NCBI GenBank assembly: GCA_030748435.1
Contig: JASMLZ010000092.1
Coordinates: 1 to 35,975, forward strand
DNA from: Gammaproteobacteria bacterium
GTDB taxonomy: Bacteria; Pseudomonadota; Gammaproteobacteria; Pseudomonadales; Balneatricaceae
Length of the DNA stretch: 35,975 nt
Direction: 5' to 3'
In this document: one piece after another, positions 32,393 through 35,975 of the stretch
How positions within the stretch are numbered: position 1 is the first letter of the stretch
Layout of the letters: each line of letters opens with the position of its first letter
Position numbers and translations under genes: made by a program
The notes under the pieces: model-generated
Database searches by the model: none
What the model was told of the DNA's origin: nothing
What the model saw: the letters and a program-made list of their open reading frames with translations, nothing else

Positions 32393-32886
32393 TGTTTTTT
32401 GCCACCCAACACAGCGCATATCTTGTGCGCCATATCTCCGCCTTTTAACTCTTCAATTGCTTCCTTTTCTAAAGCATGCACGGTGACATATTGGTCATCG
32501 ATATCGATGCTCAAGGTACCTGGTGTCAGCGTAATGGAGTTAGCGTATAGCACGCGATTTTTTTCAGGGATATCGGTGAGTGGTAATTTTGCCACGGCTG
32601 GCGATAGCGCTTTATTACGCCTCCATACCAGCTTAGCGACTTTAACACTCGACCAAAGGACCTGCCCCACAAGCCACAAAGAATAGCGCAATAAAGGCAA
32701 GCCTAGGGCTGGTTTCTCAGGGTGCTGATCGAAACTATCCATGCGCTGCAAAAGGACAACCACTAAGGCCACCGAGAAGCCTCCAAAGACAAGTAACAGT
32801 GGTTGCAAAAACCCGGACAAGAGCAGCCAAAACACCGATAGGGTGATGGTCCAAATAGTAAGATGCGTTATTGTTTTGTTATTCAT
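32389..32886 (-). CDS. mnhE: Mrp-type Na+/H+ antiporter subunit E
   Basis: This roughly 165-residue protein has two N-terminal membrane helices (about residues 7-45) and a cytoplasmic domain with the MnhE hallmark NSITLTPGTLSIDIDDQYVTVHALE. It is the first gene of the Mrp operon. The start is ATG at 32886; a TTG codon immediately before it is also in frame, and no strong ribosome site is seen. The 70-base gap to the universal stress protein stop leaves room for a promoter, but read-through from that gene is also possible. Confidence 0.88.
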   Translation of the reverse strand: MNNKTITHLTIWTITLSVFWLLLSGFLQPLLLVFGGFSVALVVVLLQRMDSFDQHPEKPALGLPLLRYSLWLVGQVLWSSVKVAKLVWRRNKALSPAVAKLPLTDIPEKNRVLYANSITLTPGTLSIDIDDQYVTVHALEKEAIEELKGGDMAHKICAVLGGKKQ

Positions 32887-32956
32887 CAATATAAATTTAT
32901 GGTTAGTTTATAGGAGCAATTATTCAACTTCCTTTTCGTTTACACATCTATCTAGG

Positions 32957-33820
32957 TCAATCTTTAACTTGAATGGTCAACGAATCGGTTCTTAAATTAT
33001 GCATCACCTTTTCAGCAATATTACCCGTCAACATACCTTTTAGGCCTTTGTGGCCCATGCTACCCATGATCACCACTTCGGCTTTCACTTCGTTGGCACA
33101 TTGCGGAATCGCTTTTTCCGGCACGCCGGCAGTGATATGCATCTTAACGTTCGGTAAATTATGACCACCAATCAGTTCGGCCAACTTCGCTTCACCTTCA
33201 GCACGATGCTGACGGGCATAATCTCTGACGTCAACAATATCTAGTTCTTTCAATATGTTAGATACAGGAAAGCTATAGACCAGATGAACCTCACAATCAA
33301 ATGCAGTGGCCCATTTTTTGGCCCATTTCAAAATTTCATTATTTAATTCACGTCGTGGGCCAGTAGATACACTGGTGTCTAGGGCCGCCAATACAGCCGG
33401 CTTACTGCGCCAGCACTGTTGACAGGCAATGAGAACAGGCACCTCAAGATTGCGAATTAATTCCCAATCGCAAGGTGTATGGAAGAGAGATTCGGTGCGA
33501 TTACCGGCTTTAACAATCAGGTCAAATTTATTGCCCTTGCAGTAATCAATGACCCAGCTAACGATGTTGTCGGTAACAACGACTTGGCTTTTGATGGCGT
33601 CTTGGTGTTCATAATCGGCAAAGACTTCTGCGATAGCATTGCTCAAGATGGAGGTTTGATTGGCAACACTGGCTTCATCTGGCTGCTCTGAGCCATTGGG
33701 TTTAATAAAGCGGACTACGTCTATTTCCGCACCCAATGGATTGGCTATATGGTGAGCCTTCTTAAGGGAGCAATTATCTGTTTCATTAACATAGCTTATA
33801 ACTAAAATCGATTTTGGCAT
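32957..33820 (-). CDS. Tandem-domain universal stress protein (UspE-like)
   Basis: This 287-residue cytoplasmic protein has two Usp domains. The first (about 1-135) has SILVISYVNETDNCSLKKA and KFDLIVKAGNRTES but no clear ATP-binding glycine motif. The second (about 145-287) has VLAALDTSV and a complete G-x2-G-x9-G(N) loop, GSMGHKGLKGMLTGNIAEKV. Only the second domain is therefore expected to bind nucleotide, as in UspE-like proteins. It lies directly upstream of the Mrp operon on the same strand, suggesting a shared link to salt, pH or energy stress. The ATG is preceded by an AAGGAT ribosome site. Confidence 0.88.
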   Translation of the reverse strand: MPKSILVISYVNETDNCSLKKAHHIANPLGAEIDVVRFIKPNGSEQPDEASVANQTSILSNAIAEVFADYEHQDAIKSQVVVTDNIVSWVIDYCKGNKFDLIVKAGNRTESLFHTPCDWELIRNLEVPVLIACQQCWRSKPAVLAALDTSVSTGPRRELNNEILKWAKKWATAFDCEVHLVYSFPVSNILKELDIVDVRDYARQHRAEGEAKLAELIGGHNLPNVKMHITAGVPEKAIPQCANEVKAEVVIMGSMGHKGLKGMLTGNIAEKVMHNLRTDSLTIQVKD

Positions 33821-34068
33821 ATCTATCCTTTTTATTATGAACCAAAATCTAACTTATCGACTAAAGATTAATGAGTCAAGACGATAAAAAAATTTTATAC
33901 AGAAAAAGGATACCCTATAGCAGTATGACTCTCGTAATCGACTACTTCAAACCTAATCAAAACGCTTCATTTTAGAAAACTACGGAGAGAATTAGCGTTA
34001 AGAGAGCCATTTCTTACGCATGTTGGGATAGGTATTTTTAGCTAGGTAAGCTGCAATTGATATTTGCC
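33821..34068. other. AT-rich intergenic stretch before the Usp gene
   Basis: No gene is seen. A weak minus-strand promoter for the Usp gene is possible: TTGACT (33879-33874), 17-bp spacer, TAAGTT (33856-33851), with only a partial -10 match. The remaining sequence is AT-rich with no repeat or RNA structure I can support. Confidence 0.4.
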
Positions 34069-34525
34069 ATGACAACGAAATTATCCATCCCTCCATCCCT
34101 ATCAATCTAAACCAAAAATCAGGCCGTAAAAGCACCATTACCCCTGACGGAGTCACCTTGAATCAAGATCGGAACTTTGATGCAGACAATACTTTAAAGG
34201 AAGCCTGTTAAAGGCTTACAAATGGAATCATTGGTTAGAAAGCGACAAGTACCGCACTGTCAGGGAAATGGCCGCTGCAGAAAGTATAACTAGCACTGGT
34301 TATTCATCACGTATCCTGAGACTGATTATATTAGCTCCCGATATTCAAGGAGCTATATGGCAAGGGACGCATCCTACGACGCTAACTCTGGCCGATCTGA
34401 TGGAACCGTTTCCATGGGTTCTACCCAGATTTTACGGACACGTTAAAGAAGCCCATGGACTTGTACGGATTTCTTACAAGATCATCCCGGAATATCAGTT
34501 TTGTCTAAAACAGGGTATACGCTAA
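34069..34525 (+). pseudogene. Frameshifted remnant of a phage-type recombinase-related protein
   Basis: The plus strand carries, in shifting frames, pieces of the small recombinase-associated protein found in phage and island regions. They are NQKSGRKSTITPDGVTLNQ (34112-34168 approx.), NTLKEAC then a stop, and after a frame change SLLKAYKWNHWLESDKYRTVREMAAAESITSTGYSSRILRLIILAPDIQGAIWQGTHPTTLTLADLMEPFPW. The latter matches the helix-turn-helix pattern usual in that family (A-A-F-+-W-x-x-x-L-x-S-G-x-Y ... RxLRLxxLAPDIxxAIxxGxQPxxLTLxxLxxPxPxxW). At least two frame breaks and an in-frame stop separate the parts, so it is not functional. After EPFPW the frame continues about 30 residues without family resemblance. 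Confidence 0.65.
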
Positions 34526-34566
34526 ACCCGACACGTTTACGCACATTCCTCTAATTCCCTTTTTAA

Positions 34567-34592
34567 CATTTACAAATAAATGGATGTAAATG
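34567..34592. promoter_or_regulatory. Inverted repeat upstream of the fic gene
   Basis: CATTTACA and TGTAAATG form perfect 8-bp arms separated by 10 bases, with centres 18 bp apart. It lies 58 bases before the Fic start in an otherwise featureless AT-rich gap. It could be a dimeric operator, perhaps for the C-terminal winged helix of the Fic protein itself (autoregulation); this is inference. Confidence 0.4.
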
Positions 34593-34649
34593 GTTGTTTT
34601 ATTGGTTTTACAACTCGAAAAGGGGTGTGATTGGGTGTAATATTGGCTC

Positions 34650-35699
34650 ATGCTAAATACTGACACTATTCATATAACCCCTGAGATCCTGAAACTCATT
34701 GCCCGGATCGACGAATTCAAAGGCGCCTGGCGTGCCCTAGGCACCCTTGCTCCTGATCGCTTATCCTCGTTAAAGCGCGTCGCAACCATTGAAAGCATAG
34801 GATCTTCAACACGTATTGAAGGTAGTAAGCTATCAAATAAGGATGTTGAGCAATTACTTGCTAATCTTGAAATTAAAGAATTTGCCACCCGTGATGAGCA
34901 AGAGGTGGCTGGCTACGCAGACCTCATGGATCTGGTATTTTCGTCTTGGGAAAACATTCCTTTTACCGAAAATCACGTTAAACAACTTCATCAACAACTT
35001 TTAAGCTATAGTGAAAAAGATACTCGCCAGCGCGGCAACTACAAAACCAATTCAAACAACGTTGCTGCCTTTGATGAGAACGGCAACCAAATCGGCATTG
35101 TATTTCAGACTGCTTCGCCATTTGACACACCACGATTAATGACTGAATTAATCGCATGGCACCACCAAGAGTTAGAAAAATCCACCCTTCACCCTCTCAT
35201 CATTATCGCTATCAGTGTTGTTGTATTCCTAGAAGTGCATCCATTCCAAGATGGCAATGGTCGCCTATCTAGAGTGTTAACCACACTACTTCTCATGCAA
35301 TCAGGGTATGCTTATGTGCCGTACAGTTCCCTTGAAAGCGTGGTTGAGCAAAGCAAAGAAGGTTACTATCTAGCCCTAAGACAAACACAAAGCACCATTC
35401 GGACCGATAGTCCTGATTGGCAACCATGGCTTGTTTTTTTTCTTCGTTCACTTGCAGAACAAGTTCGTCGACTTGAGATAAAAGTTGAACGTGAAAAAAT
35501 CGTATTGGCAGCTATGCCAGAATTACAACTTCAAATCGTCGAGTTCACCCGAGAGCATGGGCGTATGACCATTGGTGAAGCTATCAAACTTACTCAGGCA
35601 AGCCGTAACACACTCAAACAGCATTTCCGGACCCTTGTTGAACGAGGGGCTCTTGAACAACATGGTGCAGGTAGAGGTGTTTGGTACAGCATCAAGTAA
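34650..35699 (+). CDS. Fic-domain protein with intramolecular inhibitory motif and C-terminal winged helix
   Basis: This 349-residue protein has an N-terminal Fic_N region with the inhibitory motif S-x-x-x-E-G (S53-E57-G58 in SSTRIEG), which places it in the self-inhibited class II. The catalytic loop is complete: HPFQDGNGR at 197-205 with catalytic His197, so AMP-transfer (AMPylation) activity is likely. Residues about 275-349 form a winged helix-turn-helix (MTIGEAIKLTQASRNTLKQHFRTLVERGALEQHGAGRGVWY), typical of chromosomal Fic/DOC regulators that may bind their own promoter. It is intact, on the plus strand, and flanked by a recombinase remnant and an HTH gene, which suggests acquisition by transfer. 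The target protein is unknown. No separate antitoxin gene is visible beside it. Confidence 0.92.
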   Translation: MLNTDTIHITPEILKLIARIDEFKGAWRALGTLAPDRLSSLKRVATIESIGSSTRIEGSKLSNKDVEQLLANLEIKEFATRDEQEVAGYADLMDLVFSSWENIPFTENHVKQLHQQLLSYSEKDTRQRGNYKTNSNNVAAFDENGNQIGIVFQTASPFDTPRLMTELIAWHHQELEKSTLHPLIIIAISVVVFLEVHPFQDGNGRLSRVLTTLLLMQSGYAYVPYSSLESVVEQSKEGYYLALRQTQSTIRTDSPDWQPWLVFFLRSLAEQVRRLEIKVEREKIVLAAMPELQLQIVEFTREHGRMTIGEAIKLTQASRNTLKQHFRTLVERGALEQHGAGRGVWYSIK

Positions 35700-35816
35700 T
35701 TCACCGCATCCACCCTAGCCAATCGGGCAGCTGATATTCCAAATTATTTTGCATTAGACTTGCTTTAAAACTGATTCAGAGCGTTCATGTCACCCCATTA
35801 AATAAGTAGGCTAAAC

Positions 35817-35975
35817 ATGCACGAAAAATTTGAAGCCCTATACCTGAACCAGAAAGAATTAGCCAAACCCTGGACCATCTCCCAAAGAGCATTAGAAAGA
35901 TGGCGATCCATTGAATGGGGTATTTACACCGACCCTAATCATCATATACGAAAAAGCCCCCGAGGCTTTCGCGAC
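35817..35975 (+). CDS. Start of a small helix-turn-helix (excisionase-like) protein, cut by window edge
   Basis: Fifty-three codons are visible from ATG at 35817. The sequence YLNQKELAKPWTISQRALERWRSIEWG resembles MerR/excisionase-like HTH proteins that read YLTxKELAxRWxISxRTLERWR, found on phages and islands. The expected next part (a G-x-x-Y-x-K-x-G-x-x-V-x-Y wing) is missing: IYTDPNHHIRKSPRGFRD follows instead and overlaps a terminator-like hairpin. The gene may therefore be frameshifted or truncated; the window end prevents a decision. Confidence 0.5.
   Translation, partial: MHEKFEALYLNQKELAKPWTISQRALERWRSIEWGIYTDPNHHIRKSPRGFRD
35951..35969 (-). terminator. Intrinsic terminator at the right edge (minus-strand reading)
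   Basis: On the minus strand AAAGCC, a 5-base loop and GGCTTT form a 6-bp stem ending in a run of five T. It would stop transcription arriving from a gene beyond the right edge. A shorter A/T flank means it could also work on the plus strand to some degree. Confidence 0.55.

Noticed and set aside
1-35975. tRNA, rRNA or riboswitch genes.
   Set aside because: No cloverleaf, rRNA or known aptamer pattern was recognised by eye; a covariance-model scan (Infernal/tRNAscan) would be decisive.

Overview
This 36-kb window looks like the chromosome of a marine or coastal heterotrophic gammaproteobacterium. Base composition is moderate (roughly 45% GC by eye). The window pairs a beta-1,3-glucan (laminarin-type) degradation locus with a multi-subunit Mrp Na+/H+ antiporter and Zur-type zinc control. 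A Cellvibrionales- or Alteromonadales-like host is an inference; no rRNA or marker gene fixes it. Nearly all intact genes lie on the minus strand.

Left end (1-3196, minus): a zinc-starvation module. It holds a DUF2796/ZrgA-type secreted protein with 16 tandem His/Glu-rich hexapeptides, a LolD-like ATPase, an FtsX-like permease and a truncated DUF3299 protein. A Zur-box palindrome overlaps the predicted -10 of zrgA. A second, perfect 19-bp version of this palindrome lies 21.9 kb away upstream of a COG0523 zinc GTPase (23949-25037). The two loci are therefore probably one Zur regulon.

Centre (3506-23378, minus): 13 consecutive co-oriented genes that read as one beta-glucan utilisation pathway. 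In transcription order they are: a family-5 solute-binding protein, two Dpp-type permeases, two Dpp-type ATPases, a LacI regulator, a GH1 beta-glucosidase, a Sec-exported GH16, a 1149-residue GH16 with no Sec signal, an outer-membrane barrel protein, then a full type I secretion system (TolC, ABC/ATPase, HlyD adaptor). The inferred model is as follows. The large GH16 is exported by the neighbouring type I system and cuts laminarin outside the cell. Oligosaccharides enter through the barrel protein, are trimmed by the Sec-exported GH16, bound by the solute-binding protein, imported by the Dpp-like ABC transporter and hydrolysed by cytosolic GH1. LacI represses from paired operators at a strong sigma-70 promoter (23350-23378) and probably from a third site in front of the large GH16. 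No TonB-dependent receptor is present in the window.

Right-centre (25465-32889, minus): a nine-gene Mrp-type antiporter operon. It has no canonical full-length MrpA. Instead it has three NuoL/M-like antiporter subunits and an MbhD-MbhE-MnhB fusion. A tandem universal stress protein gene lies upstream on the same strand.

Gene-poor stretches hold decayed sequence: a frameshifted FecCD-type permease tail beside the second Zur box, a possible 6-pyruvoyl-tetrahydropterin-synthase-like tail, and a frameshifted phage-type recombinase-related remnant. The last is followed by an intact Fic protein and the start of an HTH gene, so the right end looks like an eroded mobile or genomic-island edge.
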